Part shown: positions 25,359 to 33,091 of the stretch, piece after piece
Layout: each line of letters starts with the position of its first letter
Position numbering within the stretch: the stretch's first letter is position 1
Source: an uncultured Sphingomonadales bacterium
GTDB taxonomy: Bacteria; Pseudomonadota; Alphaproteobacteria; Sphingomonadales; Sphingomonadaceae
NCBI GenBank assembly: GCA_903923465.1
Contig: CAIXXP010000181.1
Location: 1 to 34,507, forward strand
Reading direction: 5' to 3'
Length of the DNA stretch: 34,507 nucleotides
Translations under genes and position numbers: made by a program
The notes under the pieces: generated by a model
What the model was told of the DNA's origin: nothing
The model's database searches: none
The model's input: the letters and a program-made list of their open reading frames with translations, nothing else

Positions 25359-26017
25359 TGGCACGGGGCTGCATCGTCACCGGCACTGATACCGGCATCG
25401 GCAAGACCGTGCTCGCGGCGGGCATCGCCGCGCGGCTGGCGGCGGCGCATGGGTCCGCCCGCTACTGGAAGCCGGTGCAGGCCGGGCTGGAGGACGAAAC
25501 CGACGCGCAGACCGTCGCCCGCCTCGCCCCCGCCGCCACCGTGCTGCCAGAAGCCTATCGCCTCGCCACCCCCTGCTCGCCGCACCACGCCGCCCAAGTC
25601 GATGGCGTGACGATCGACCCGGCCCGCCTCGCCCTCCCACAAGGCCCGGACTTAGGGGGCGACACCCCGCTGGTGGTGGAGGGCGCCGGTGGCGTGCTGG
25701 TGCCCCTGTCCGACGATCTGCTCTATGCCGACCTCTTCGCCCGCTGGGGCCTGCCGGTGGTGCTGGCTGCCCGCACGACGCTGGGCACCATCAACCACAC
25801 GCTGCTGAGCCTGGAAGCCCTGCGCGCCCGAGGCATCACCGTGGCCGGCGTCGCCTTCATCGGCGCGGTGGAATCGCCGGTGGAAATGGCCAGCCAGGCC
25901 GCCATCGCCCGCCTCGGCCAGGTGCCCATCCTCGGTCACCTGCGCTGGCTCACCCCGCTCACCCCCGGCACGCTGGCCGAGGCCATGGCGGGCTTTGATC
26001 TGGAGGCCTTGCTGTGA
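25358..26017 (+). CDS. bioD: Dethiobiotin synthetase
   Basis: The 219-residue enzyme closes the ureido ring of dethiobiotin from 7,8-diaminononanoate, CO2 and ATP. The P-loop GTDTGIGKT is at residues 9-17. YWKPVQAG follows with the catalytic Lys, then TPCSPHHAA with substrate contacts, and [14 protein letters not shown]. Length matches the family. It starts inside the bioF stop (TAATG) and its stop overlaps the bioA start (GTGAGC/ATG-type overlap of four bases, with GTG as the bioA start), so the order bioF-bioD-bioA is coupled throughout. bioB and the pimelate-making genes are not in the window. Confidence 0.95.
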   Translation: MARGCIVTGTDTGIGKTVLAAGIAARLAAAHGSARYWKPVQAGLEDETDAQTVARLAPAATVLPEAYRLATPCSPHHAAQVDGVTIDPARLALPQGPDLGGDTPLVVEGAGGVLVPLSDDLLYADLFARWGLPVVLAARTTLGTINHTLLSLEALRARGITVAGVAFIGAVESPVEMASQAAIARLGQVPILGHLRWLTPLTPGTLAEAMAGFDLEALL

Positions 26018-27408
26018 GCGCGCCCCAAGAAAACGCCGGCCCCATCTGGCACCCCTTCACCCAGCATGGCCTGGGCGAGCCGACCCCGCTGGTCACCCAT
26101 GCCGAGGGCGCCATCCTCCACACCGCCGATGGCGCCCGCGTCGTCGATGCCATCTCCAGCTGGTGGGTCACCACCCATGGCCATTGCCACCCGCCCATCG
26201 TCGCGGCCATCCGCGAACAGGCCGCCCGCCTCGACCAGCTGATCTTCGCCGGCTGGACGCATGAGCCCGCAGAACGCCTCGCCACAGGGCTGGTGGCGAT
26301 GGTGGGCCGGGAACTGGGCGCCCCGTCCGCCCTGCCTTACGTGTTCTTCTCCGATTCCGGCTCCACCGCCGTCGAGGTCGCCCTCAAAATGGCGCTGGGC
26401 TACTGGGGCAACCGAGAGGAACCGCGCCACCGCCTGCTGGTGCTCGAACACTCCTACCACGGCGACACCATCGGCGCGATGAGCGTGGGCGCGCGCGGCG
26501 TGTTCAACGCCGCCTATGCCCCGCTGCTGTTCGATGTCGGCACCATTCCCTTCCCCGCGCCGGGCGCCGAGCAAGCCGCGCTGGACGCGCTGGAACACGC
26601 CTGCGCCACGCAAGCCCCCGCCGCCTTCATCGTCGAGCCGCTGGTGCTGGGCTCGGGCGGCATGCTGTTCTATCCAGCCGCCGTCCTGCGCGAGATGCAT
26701 GCCATCTGCGCGCGCCACGGCGTGCTGTTCATCGCCGACGAGGTGATGACCGGCTGGGGCCGCACCGGGGGCACCCCTCGCGGGCGCGAGAATGCTGGCG
26801 CATTCGCGCCCGGCATGCGCTCAGACGCCGCCCGGGCTCAGCCGGAAGGGGCACTGGAAGCAGGGGAGCCGCCCTCCGGCCTGCTCGCCTGTTCGCAAGC
26901 CGCCATCACCCCCGACATACTGTGCCTTGCCAAGGGCCTCACCGGCGGCGCCATCCCGCTCGCCGTCACCATGGCCAGCGCAGCCGTCTACGATGCCCAC
27001 TACAGCACCGACCGGGCGAAAACCTTCTTCCACTCCAGCAGCTACACCGCCAACCCCATCGCCTGCGCCGCCGCCGTGGCCAACCTTGGCGTCTGGCGCG
27101 ACGAGCCGGTGACGCAGCGCATCGCCACCCTGGCCGCGCGGCAGGAAGCCGGCCGCGCGATGCTGGCCCAGGTGCCCGGCGTGGAAAACGCCCGCACCTG
27201 CGGCACCATCCTCGCGCTGGATTACAAGGTCGACGGCGCCGGCTACCTCGCCGGCATCGGCCCCCGCCTGCTCGCCCATTTCCGGCAGGCCGGCCTGCTG
27301 ATCCGCCCGCTAGGCAACACCGCCTACCTCATGCCCCCCTATTGCATCGAAGAGGCAGACCTCGCCCGCTGCCACGATGCGCTGGCCGAGGCGGCCAGAT
27401 TGAGTTAG
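26014..27408 (+). CDS. bioA: Adenosylmethionine-8-amino-7-oxononanoate aminotransferase with an extra insert
   Basis: The 464-residue PLP enzyme transfers an amino group from SAM to make 7,8-diaminononanoate. Typical features are [78 protein letters not shown] with the PLP Lys, and [15 protein letters not shown]. Usual family length is about 420-430. The excess is one in-frame insert at about residues 253-289 (26770-26880), between MTGWGRTG and [12 protein letters not shown], where other BioA proteins run on directly. The start is GTG at 26014, overlapping bioD. All catalytic motifs remain, so the enzyme is probably active with the insert as a surface loop. Confidence 0.94.
   Translation: MSAPQENAGPIWHPFTQHGLGEPTPLVTHAEGAILHTADGARVVDAISSWWVTTHGHCHPPIVAAIREQAARLDQLIFAGWTHEPAERLATGLVAMVGRELGAPSALPYVFFSDSGSTAVEVALKMALGYWGNREEPRHRLLVLEHSYHGDTIGAMSVGARGVFNAAYAPLLFDVGTIPFPAPGAEQAALDALEHACATQAPAAFIVEPLVLGSGGMLFYPAAVLREMHAICARHGVLFIADEVMTGWGRTGGTPRGRENAGAFAPGMRSDAARAQPEGALEAGEPPSGLLACSQAAITPDILCLAKGLTGGAIPLAVTMASAAVYDAHYSTDRAKTFFHSSSYTANPIACAAAVANLGVWRDEPVTQRIATLAARQEAGRAMLAQVPGVENARTCGTILALDYKVDGAGYLAGIGPRLLAHFRQAGLLIRPLGNTAYLMPPYCIEEADLARCHDALAEAARLS
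26770..26880 (+). other. In-frame 111-bp insert in bioA, with a partial palindrome
   Basis: The segment adds about 37 residues (Gly/Ala/Glu/Arg/Pro-rich) between two motifs that are adjacent in ordinary BioA. Its first part contains GGGCGCGAGAATG and CGCATTCGCGCCC around a short loop (about 26782-26811), an imperfect inverted repeat. No clear target duplication is visible at its edges. It resembles in style the palindromic elements that insert into reading frames in some alphaproteobacteria, but I find no sequence match to the five intergenic elements in this window. Confidence 0.6.
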
Positions 27409-27442
27409 CCTGCGAAAGCAAAACAAGCCGCGAGGTGGGACG

Positions 27443-27904
27443 ATGCCGGTAATATTGTTGCTGTCAGCCGCGCTGCTTGCCGGAACCCCGGCGAACGCCG
27501 AGGTATGCGCCGTCGGGCGCGTTGCGCTGGCCGATCTACTGGCCCCCACCCCGGGAGATCCTCCGCTCGACCCGAAATCACCAAATGGCCCGATCCTGAT
27601 CGCGCGGAGCCGCGATCCATCGGCACCCACCCTGTTTGATGTTTGTCCCAATCTCGCCAAGCTGGTGCCGCCCCCGTGGCGACTGGTAAACGAAATGGAG
27701 ATAAAGAGCAGCCTCATCAACGGACGCGATACACCGCCACCCTCGACATGGATCGAACCCCCAAAGGTTTCTGCCGATGGTCGTCACGCCAGCGTCAATT
27801 TCGGCGCCGGGGGATTATTCCCCCGGATTGAGCATCGCAACTATCGGCGGCGTGGGCACCATTGGCGTGCGGAGGGCGAGGCAGTGACGGATATCGTCAC
27901 CTGA
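27443..27904 (+). CDS. Predicted secreted protein of unknown function
   Basis: The 153-residue protein begins with a Sec-type signal (MPVILLLSAALLAGTPANA, likely cut before EVC). The mature part has two Cys (EVCAVG and FDVCPN), a Pro-rich middle and a basic C-terminus with HRNYRRRGHHWRAEG. Two cysteines about 45 residues apart could form a disulfide in the periplasm. The ATG at 27443 follows a GAGGTGGG stretch. It starts 34 nt after bioA but looks unrelated to biotin. The family is not recognised, and base composition is slightly lower in GC than the bio genes. Confidence 0.7.
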   Translation: MPVILLLSAALLAGTPANAEVCAVGRVALADLLAPTPGDPPLDPKSPNGPILIARSRDPSAPTLFDVCPNLAKLVPPPWRLVNEMEIKSSLINGRDTPPPSTWIEPPKVSADGRHASVNFGAGGLFPRIEHRNYRRRGHHWRAEGEAVTDIVT

Positions 27905-27920
27905 AGCCCATCCCCGCCCC

Positions 27921-28109
27921 CTAATCCCCCGGCAGCGCCTTGGTCCGGTTCAGCTTGTCAATCACCTCGTCCATCGGCTCGACCACGGTGATGCTGCGCC
28001 CCTCGCCAAAGCGGATGCGGGTGCCATCGGTCACCTGGCTGATGAAGGTAACCTGCGCCGCGTTCACCGCGGTGGAGACGCGATCGGAACTGGTGAATTT
28101 CACGAACAT
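27921..28109 (-). CDS. Small conserved-looking protein with FlbD-like plan
   Basis: The 62-residue protein reads MFVKFTSSDRVSTAVNAAQ, then a beta-rich middle and VVEPMDEVIDKLNRTK at the end. The order (strand, V-N-x-x-x-V/I-x-x-I, strand, V-x-E-x-x-x-E-V-I-x-K) resembles the small FlbD/SwrD-like fold. The match is by pattern only and no flagellar genes are nearby. GAGGAGAG lies upstream of the ATG at 28109 at a suitable distance, which supports a real gene. It is convergent with the secreted protein gene with only 16 bp between stops. Confidence 0.7.
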   Translation of the reverse strand: MFVKFTSSDRVSTAVNAAQVTFISQVTDGTRIRFGEGRSITVVEPMDEVIDKLNRTKALPGD

Positions 28110-28410
28110 GGGCAGGCTCTCCTCTTGATTTGGTCCAATGTTTAGCGCGCAATCGGAGGATGAAGCAAAGGATTAGTATTGCAGGGGTGTTACGCCCTGC
28201 ACCCCATTACTGTCATTGTCGAACCCGTGGTTTCCGCCTGGCGCAAGGACGCAGCGCCGCAGACCTTCATAGCCGCTTCGCGGCATGGCACCACGCAGCG
28301 AATGATGCGCCACGCCGACAGTAATGGGGGTTTGGGAGCCAACCGATTTGCATCGGCAAATCGGCACATTAAACGCCACCCCCAAGAATCCCTTCCCTGA
28401 AACCCTTCCC
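28110..28410. other. 301-bp spacer holding intergenic element copy C
   Basis: The first about 70 bp are the leader of the 62-residue gene; the rest, to within 49 bp of the pyruvate kinase stop, is element copy C with its flanking hairpins. I see no further gene. Short open frames running through it are by-products of the GC-rich repeat. Confidence 0.7.
28181..28361. repeat. Dispersed intergenic palindromic element, copy C
   Basis: The best-preserved copy. Ends are CCCATTACTGTC (28203-28214) and its exact reverse complement GACAGTAATGGG (28317-28328), 126 bp end to end. A left outer hairpin GCAGGGGTG, TTA, CGCCCTGC spans 28181-28200. The core holds GCGCAAGGACGCAGCGCCGC and AGCCGCTTCGCGGC, the reverse complement of the core in copies D and E. 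On the right, 28339-28361 carries a block with CCGATTTGCATCGGCAAAT that is identical in copy D. Copy C lies directly downstream of pyruvate kinase in its transcriptional direction. Confidence 0.88.
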
Positions 28411-29913
28411 TCAATCCTCGCCGCTATGCCGCTTCAGCTCATCGCCGGCCAAAGTCACAACATGCAGCAAATTCGTCGCCCCCGGCGTGCCAAAGGGCAC
28501 CCCGGCCATGGTGATCAGCTTCGATCCCGCCTCGCCAAAACCGTGGCGCAGGGCCATGCGCTTGCCCTTGGCGATCATCTCCTCGAAGCTGCCGATGTCG
28601 CGCGTGTGCACCGCATGCGCGCCCCACAGCAGGGTCAGCCGCCGCGCGGTGCGGGTGGAGGGGGTCAGCACCAGCATCGGCACGCTGGGCCGCTCGCGCG
28701 CCACGCGCCGGGCACTGGCGCCCGAGCCGGTGAACACCACGATGCCGGAGATCGGCAGCGTGTCGGCAATGCCGGCACAGGCTTGTGACAGTGCGTCGGC
28801 GGTGGTGGCGTCGGGCAGCACGTCGGCCAGATGGATGCGCCGCTTGTATTGGGTGTCGGCCTCCACCTGGCAGGCGATGCGGTGCATGATGGTCACCGCC
28901 TCTTCCGGCCACTGCCCGGCGGCGGTTTCGGCGGAAAGCATCACCGCGTCGGCACCGTCATACACGGCGTTGGCCACGTCGGATACCTCGGCGCGGGTCG
29001 GCGCCGGGCTCTCGATCATCGATTCCAGCATTTGCGTCGCCACGATCACCGGCTTGCCAGACCGGCGGGTAGCATCGACAATGCGCTTCTGCAGCGGCGG
29101 CACCTCCTCGGGCGCCAGTTCCACCCCCAGGTCGCCGCGCGCCACCATGATGCCGTCGGCCAGTTCGATAATCTCCTCGAGGCAGGTGATGGCGGCCGGC
29201 TTCTCGATCTTGGCGATAAGCCCGGCGCTGGTGCCGCCATGCCCGCCCATCAGCCGCCGCGCCTCCGACAGATCCTCGGGCCGCTGCACGAAGGACAGGG
29301 CGATCCAGTCCGCCTGCTGCTCCACGGCAAAGGCGAGGTCGCGGCGGTCCTTGTCGGTCTGCGCCGGAATGGGGATCACCGCGTCGGGCACATTCACCCC
29401 CTTGCGATCGGAAATGACCCCACCCACCTCGGCCGAGCACAGCACTGCGGCATCGTTGGCGCTGATCACCCGCAGCCGCAGCTTGCCATCGTCGATCAAC
29501 AGCCGCTGGCCCGGTTGCAGAATGCCGAAAAGCTCGGGGTGCGGCAGGCACACCCGCGTCTCGTCGCCGGGCTCCGGGTTGCAATCCAGCGTGAAATGGC
29601 CCGAATGGCGGATCACCGCCCGCCCGCCCTTGAAAATCCCCACCCGCAGCTTGGGCCCTTGCAGGTCACACAAGATGCCGATGGGCCGGCCATGGTGCTT
29701 TTCGGCCGCGCGCACGGTGGCGATGGTCTCGGCATGGGTGGCGTGGTCGCCATGGCTCATGTTGACGCGAAACGTGTCGACACCGGCCTTCAGCAGCTTC
29801 TCGATCATCTCCGGCGACCGCGAGGCAGGCCCCAGCGTGGCAAGAATCTTGACCTTGCGGCCGCGCGCGCCGCCGCCGCTCTTCTGATGGATGCGATGTT
29901 CCCTGGCCGCCAC
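28411..29913 (-). CDS. pyk: Pyruvate kinase
   Basis: The 500-residue glycolytic enzyme converts phosphoenolpyruvate and ADP to pyruvate and ATP. Visible motifs are KILATLGPASRSPEMI, VDTFRVNMSHGDH, ILCDLQGPKLRVG, DWIALSFVQRPED, LIAKIEKPAAI with the catalytic Lys, MVARGDLGVELAPEEVP, ATQMLESMIESPAPTRAEVSDVANAV, and DAVMLSAETAAGQWP. The C-terminal domain (about 370-490) includes VVFTGSGASARRVARERP. The best start is GTG at 29913 with GGGGAGAG upstream; it adds an N-terminal stretch of about 20 charged residues before the barrel. Bacterial pyruvate kinases are usually 470-485 residues, so this one is slightly long. It is divergent from the DUF1244 gene. Confidence 0.96.
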   Translation of the reverse strand: MAAREHRIHQKSGGGARGRKVKILATLGPASRSPEMIEKLLKAGVDTFRVNMSHGDHATHAETIATVRAAEKHHGRPIGILCDLQGPKLRVGIFKGGRAVIRHSGHFTLDCNPEPGDETRVCLPHPELFGILQPGQRLLIDDGKLRLRVISANDAAVLCSAEVGGVISDRKGVNVPDAVIPIPAQTDKDRRDLAFAVEQQADWIALSFVQRPEDLSEARRLMGGHGGTSAGLIAKIEKPAAITCLEEIIELADGIMVARGDLGVELAPEEVPPLQKRIVDATRRSGKPVIVATQMLESMIESPAPTRAEVSDVANAVYDGADAVMLSAETAAGQWPEEAVTIMHRIACQVEADTQYKRRIHLADVLPDATTADALSQACAGIADTLPISGIVVFTGSGASARRVARERPSVPMLVLTPSTRTARRLTLLWGAHAVHTRDIGSFEEMIAKGKRMALRHGFGEAGSKLITMAGVPFGTPGATNLLHVVTLAGDELKRHSGED

Positions 29914-29939
29914 GAAGCTCTCCCCTAATACGTCAGATC

Positions 29940-29973
29940 CGCTATGACCCAGGCTCGCTATGACAAAGCCTGG
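29940..29973. promoter_or_regulatory. Inverted and direct repeats in the pyk/DUF1244 divergent spacer
   Basis: CCAGGCT (29949-29955) and AGCCTGG (29967-29973) form a perfect 7-bp inverted repeat with an 11-bp centre. CGCTATGAC is directly repeated at 29940-29948 and 29956-29964. The spacer between the two divergent starts is only 83 bp, so the repeats fall where promoters must be. The regulator is unknown. Confidence 0.45.
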
Positions 29974-29996
29974 CGCCAAACCCAAGGACCAATGCG

Positions 29997-30317
29997 ATGA
30001 ATATGAATGCAACACCCGATCCGCTGGACACGCTGGACGATGCCACCGCCGCCGCCGCCTTCCGCCGCCTTGTCCGCCATTTGCGACACCGCCATGACGC
30101 GCAGAACATCGACCTCATGGGCCTCGCCGGCTTCTGCCGCAACTGCCTGTCAGACTGGATTATCGACGCCGGCGCCCCGCTCGACAAAGCCGCCGCCCGC
30201 GCGCTGATCCACGGCATGCCCTTCGACGCGTGGAAGGCCAGCTTTCAAACCGAAGCCACGCCCGAGCAGTTGGCCCGCATGGAGGCGAGTATGAAGCTGA
30301 ATGCACCGGGGCATTGA
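29997..30317 (+). CDS. DUF1244 family protein
   Basis: The 106-residue cytosolic protein matches the DUF1244 family of Proteobacteria. It has FRRLVRHLRHRHDAQNIDLM, the signature GLAGFCRNCLSDWI with two Cys, and HGMPFDAWKASFQTEATPEQ. The paired Cys in CRNC could bind metal or be redox active, but the family's function is not established. The ATG at 29997 has AAGGA eight bases upstream. It is divergent from pyruvate kinase and followed by intergenic element copy D. Confidence 0.9.
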   Translation: MNMNATPDPLDTLDDATAAAAFRRLVRHLRHRHDAQNIDLMGLAGFCRNCLSDWIIDAGAPLDKAAARALIHGMPFDAWKASFQTEATPEQLARMEASMKLNAPGH

Positions 30318-30653
30318 AGGGATTAAAAGGGCATAGACCTTGAGATAGACTTGGGGCCTTAGGCTCCAAACCCCCATTACTGTCGGCCTCGGCGCCTACC
30401 TCTCGTCGCCGTGCCTGCCGCGCAGCTGCCTTCAAAGCCTGCGGCGCTGTGACCTTGCGCCAGGCGAACCCCGTGGCGCGACAATGACAGTTATGAGGCG
30501 CGGGGCCCAACCGATTTGCATCGGCAAATAAAGACATCGAGCGAGTCCCCGGCAAATCCCTCTGGGGACAATTCCTCTCCCATCTTCCCCGCTTCCCCCA
30601 CCCGGTCTATCTGCCCCTCCAACCGATTCTCACACCACACCGGAGATACCCCC
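30318..30653. other. 336-bp spacer holding intergenic element copy D and the gapR leader
   Basis: Element copy D occupies about 30351-30529. The remaining 124 bp upstream of gapR contain a 6-bp inverted repeat GTCCCC (30545-30550)/GGGGAC (30564-30569) with a 13-nt loop, then a pyrimidine-rich stretch up to the ribosome site CGGAGA. I cannot assign a promoter with confidence. No gene is seen here. Confidence 0.6.
30351..30529. repeat. Dispersed intergenic palindromic element, copy D
   Basis: Ends are CCCATTACTGTC (30373-30384) and GACAGTTATGAG (30486-30497), 125 bp end to end. A left outer hairpin TTGGGGCC (30351-30358), TTA, GGCTCCAA (30362-30369) has one G-T pair. The core reads AAAGCCTGCGGCGCTGTGAC then CTTGCGCCAGGCG, in the same orientation as copy E and opposite to copy C. 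Right of it, 30507-30529 repeats exactly the 23-bp block found at 28339-28361 in copy C. It separates the DUF1244 gene from gapR. Confidence 0.87.
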
Positions 30654-30920
30654 ATGGCCGACGCCGCCGTTGCCCAATCTTCTGATGCCCAGGCATCTGA
30701 CGACCGCCTGCGCCTCCTCATCGAACGCGTCGAGCGCCTTGAGGAAGAGAAGAAGGGCATCGCCGACGACATCAAGGATGTCTATGCCGAGGCCAAGGCC
30801 GTGGGCTATGATGCCAAGATCATGCGCCAGATCGTCCGCCTGCGCAAAATGAAGCCGGATGACCGCCGCGAAGCGGAGATGATGCTGGAAACCTACAAGA
30901 ACGCGCTCGGCCTGGAATAG
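30654..30920 (+). CDS. gapR: GapR-type nucleoid-associated protein (DUF2312)
   Basis: The 88-residue protein is typical of DUF2312/GapR. This is a tetrameric alphaproteobacterial nucleoid protein that grips overtwisted DNA ahead of replication and transcription forks and stimulates topoisomerases. The sequence has an Ala-rich start, then a long charged helix [20 protein letters not shown], then [28 protein letters not shown], and [17 protein letters not shown] at the end, all family marks. The ATG at 30654 follows GGAGA at suitable distance. It is a short single gene followed 35 nt later by the acetyltransferase. Confidence 0.95.
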   Translation: MADAAVAQSSDAQASDDRLRLLIERVERLEEEKKGIADDIKDVYAEAKAVGYDAKIMRQIVRLRKMKPDDRREAEMMLETYKNALGLE

Positions 30921-30955
30921 GCCGGGCCAACCGCCCGCGCAGGGGAGGGGCAGAC

Positions 30956-31483
30956 ATGACCACGCCGATCATCCGCGAGGCTTGCGCCCAAGATGCCGCG
31001 GCCTGCGCCGCCATCTATGCCCCCTATGTGCGCGACACCACCATCAGCTTCGAGCTGGTCCCGCCGGACGCGGCGGAGTTCGCCCGCCGCATCGCCGCCT
31101 ATGGCCAGAGCCACCTGTGGCTGGTGGCAGAACGCGAGGGCGAACTGGCGGGCTATGCCTATGCCAGCCCCTTCAGCGAGCGCGCCGCCTATGCCCAGGC
31201 TTGCGAGGTCGGCGTCTATCTCGCTATGGGCAGCCGCGGCGCGGGGCTTGGCCGCGCCCTGTATGCCGCGCTGCTGCCGGGCCTGACCGCGCGCGGCCAG
31301 CACACCGCCATTGCCCGCATCGCCCTGCCCAACCCCGCCAGCGTCGCCCTGCACCAGCGCTGCGGCTTCACCCCCGCCGGGGTGCTGCGGCAGGTTGGCC
31401 GAAAGCACGGGCAATGGGTCGATGTCGGCCTGTGGCAACTCCTGCTCCAGCCGGGCTTGCCCATGCCACCCCTGCCGGTGTAA
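30956..31483 (+). CDS. GNAT acetyltransferase (phosphinothricin/methionine-sulfoximine N-acetyltransferase-like)
   Basis: The 175-residue enzyme moves an acetyl group from acetyl-CoA to an amine. The opening [28 protein letters not shown] is characteristic of the Pat/MddA subgroup. [39 protein letters not shown] with the acetyl-CoA loop RGAGLG, and [20 protein letters not shown] follow. This subgroup acetylates compounds such as phosphinothricin or methionine sulfoximine; the natural substrate here is not known. GGAGGGG precedes the ATG at 30956. Neighbours do not suggest a resistance cluster. Confidence 0.9.
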   Translation: MTTPIIREACAQDAAACAAIYAPYVRDTTISFELVPPDAAEFARRIAAYGQSHLWLVAEREGELAGYAYASPFSERAAYAQACEVGVYLAMGSRGAGLGRALYAALLPGLTARGQHTAIARIALPNPASVALHQRCGFTPAGVLRQVGRKHGQWVDVGLWQLLLQPGLPMPPLPV

Positions 31484-31529
31484 GTGCCCGCCACTTTCAC
31501 CGAATAATCAGGTAGCGACGAGCCCGACC

Positions 31530-32306
31530 ATGGCAGGCCATTCCAAATTCAAGAATATCATGCACCGCAAGGGCGCGCAGGATAAGAAGCGCGCCGCGCA
31601 GTTCTCCAAGCTGTCCCGCGAAATCACCGTCTCGGCGAAGATGGGCATGCCCGATCCGGACATGAACCCCCGCCTGCGCGCCGCGATCAACGCCGCCAAG
31701 GCGCAGTCGATGCCGAAGGACAATATCCAGCGCGCCATCGACAAGGCCAGCCGGGGCGACGGCGAAAACTACGAGGAAGTGCGCTACGAGGGCTATGGCC
31801 CCGGCGGCGTTGCCATCATCGTCGAGGCACTCACCGACAACCGCAACCGCACCGCCACCAATGTGCGCACCGCCTTTGCCAAGAACGGCGGCAACCTCGG
31901 CGCATCCGGCGCGGTCTCCCACGGCTTCGAACGCCTCGGCCTCATCGAATACCCGGGCAAGGCCGGCGACGAGGAGAAAGTCCTCGAAGCCGCCATCGAG
32001 GCCGGCGCCGACGATGTCGAAAGCGACATGGGCGCCAATGGTCTTGGGGACGACGAAAACCCCGGCAGCCACCAGATCTGGGTTGCCATCGATTCGCTGC
32101 ATGCCGTCGCCCGCGAGCTGGAAAAGACCCTGGGCGAGGCCGAAGCGGTCAAGCTGGCATGGAAGCCCAGCCTCACCACCCAGGTCGGCGAGGACGACGC
32201 CGCCACCCTGCTCCGCCTGATCGACGTGCTGGAAGAAGACGACGACGTGCAAACCGTCTGGGGCAACTACGACATCTCCGACGAGGTGATGGAAAAGCTG
32301 GGGTAA
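31530..32306 (+). CDS. yebC: YebC/PmpR-family protein
   Basis: The 258-residue cytosolic protein begins [21 protein letters not shown], the family's signature, followed by [48 protein letters not shown], and [12 protein letters not shown]. The C-terminal acidic part ([19 protein letters not shown]) is complete. YebC proteins are described as transcription regulators, and some members as translation factors for proline-rich stretches. Which role applies here is unclear. It sits upstream of ruvC as is common in Proteobacteria, with a 35-nt gap. The ribosome site is weak. Confidence 0.95.
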   Translation: MAGHSKFKNIMHRKGAQDKKRAAQFSKLSREITVSAKMGMPDPDMNPRLRAAINAAKAQSMPKDNIQRAIDKASRGDGENYEEVRYEGYGPGGVAIIVEALTDNRNRTATNVRTAFAKNGGNLGASGAVSHGFERLGLIEYPGKAGDEEKVLEAAIEAGADDVESDMGANGLGDDENPGSHQIWVAIDSLHAVARELEKTLGEAEAVKLAWKPSLTTQVGEDDAATLLRLIDVLEEDDDVQTVWGNYDISDEVMEKLG

Positions 32307-32341
32307 ATGCGGTTGAGGCCGAACTGCGAAAGGGGATCTGC

Positions 32342-32812
32342 TTGCTGATCATCGGCCTCGACCCCGGCCTTGGCACCACCGGCTGGGGCATCATCGCCAA
32401 ATCCGGCAACCGCCTCAGCCACATCGCCAACGGCCAGATCCGCACCGACCCCGCCGCCCCCCTGCCCGAACGCCTCGTCACCATCGACCGCGAACTCACC
32501 GACGTCCTCCTCACCCACCAACCGACATGCGGCGCGGTGGAAGAAGTCTTCGTCAACACCAACCCCCAGAGCACGCTGAAACTCGGCCAGGCCCGCGGCG
32601 TCTGCCTGCTTGCGCTGGCCCGCACCGGCATGCCCGTCGCCGAATATGCCACCCGCCTGGTGAAGAAGGCCCTCGTTGGCACCGGCGCGGCGGAAAAGAC
32701 CCAGATCCAGGCGATGCTGAAAGTCCTCCTGCCCGGCGTGAAGCTGGCAGGCGCGGATGCGGCGGACGCACTCGCCGTGGCGATTACCCATGCGAGTATG
32801 ATGCGGGGTTGA
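32342..32812 (+). CDS. ruvC: Holliday junction endonuclease RuvC
   Basis: The 156-residue protein cuts Holliday junctions together with RuvAB. The catalytic acids are readable: Asp7 ([14 protein letters not shown]), Glu67 ([11 protein letters not shown]), Asp139 and Asp142 ([13 protein letters not shown]). No ATG or GTG is available near the conserved start; TTG at 32342, with AAAGGGG upstream, gives the family's MLIIGLDPG beginning. The open frame extends farther upstream but that is a shadow of yebC. The gene is shorter than E. coli RuvC (173) at the C-terminus, as is frequent. It is separated from ruvA by 279 bp containing element copy E. Confidence 0.95.
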   Translation: MLIIGLDPGLGTTGWGIIAKSGNRLSHIANGQIRTDPAAPLPERLVTIDRELTDVLLTHQPTCGAVEEVFVNTNPQSTLKLGQARGVCLLALARTGMPVAEYATRLVKKALVGTGAAEKTQIQAMLKVLLPGVKLAGADAADALAVAITHASMMRG

Positions 32813-32846
32813 AGGCGGGTTTTTGGGAAAGATTGAAGGGATAGGT

Positions 32847-33023
32847 GCGAGGGGGTAACCCCCTCGCGCTCCCATTCCTGTCTGCGTCGAGCGAACCTTC
32901 TGCGTCGCGCCCTGCCGCGAAGCGGCTATAAATGCCTGCGGCGCGGCAGCCTTGCGCCACCGGTGAGCGGCGCCCGCCAATGACAGTTCCGGGAGCGCGA
33001 GAAGATAATCCCCTCGCATCTTC
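32847..33023. repeat. Dispersed intergenic palindromic element, copy E
   Basis: A perfect hairpin GCGAGGGGG (32847-32855), TAA, CCCCCTCGC (32859-32867) leads into CCCATTCCTGTC (32871-32882). The right end is GACAGTTCCGGG (32982-32993), 123 bp end to end. The core has GCCGCGAAGCGGCTATAAA and CTGCGGCGCGGCAGCCTTG. The right flank can form two alternative stems: GCGAG with CTCGC, or GAAGAT (33001-33006) with ATCTTC (33018-33023). This copy sits between ruvC and ruvA. Confidence 0.86.
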
Positions 33024-33091
33024 TTACCTTCCCACCCCTCCCCTTTTCAAAGATGTTCCCAAATCGTTCCGCCAATGCTAGCCATCGCCTC

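Noticed and set aside
28181..28410. Small protein-coding genes inside the intergenic elements
   Set aside because: Short frames exist through every copy on both strands, but they lack ribosome sites and the frame is not preserved between copies.
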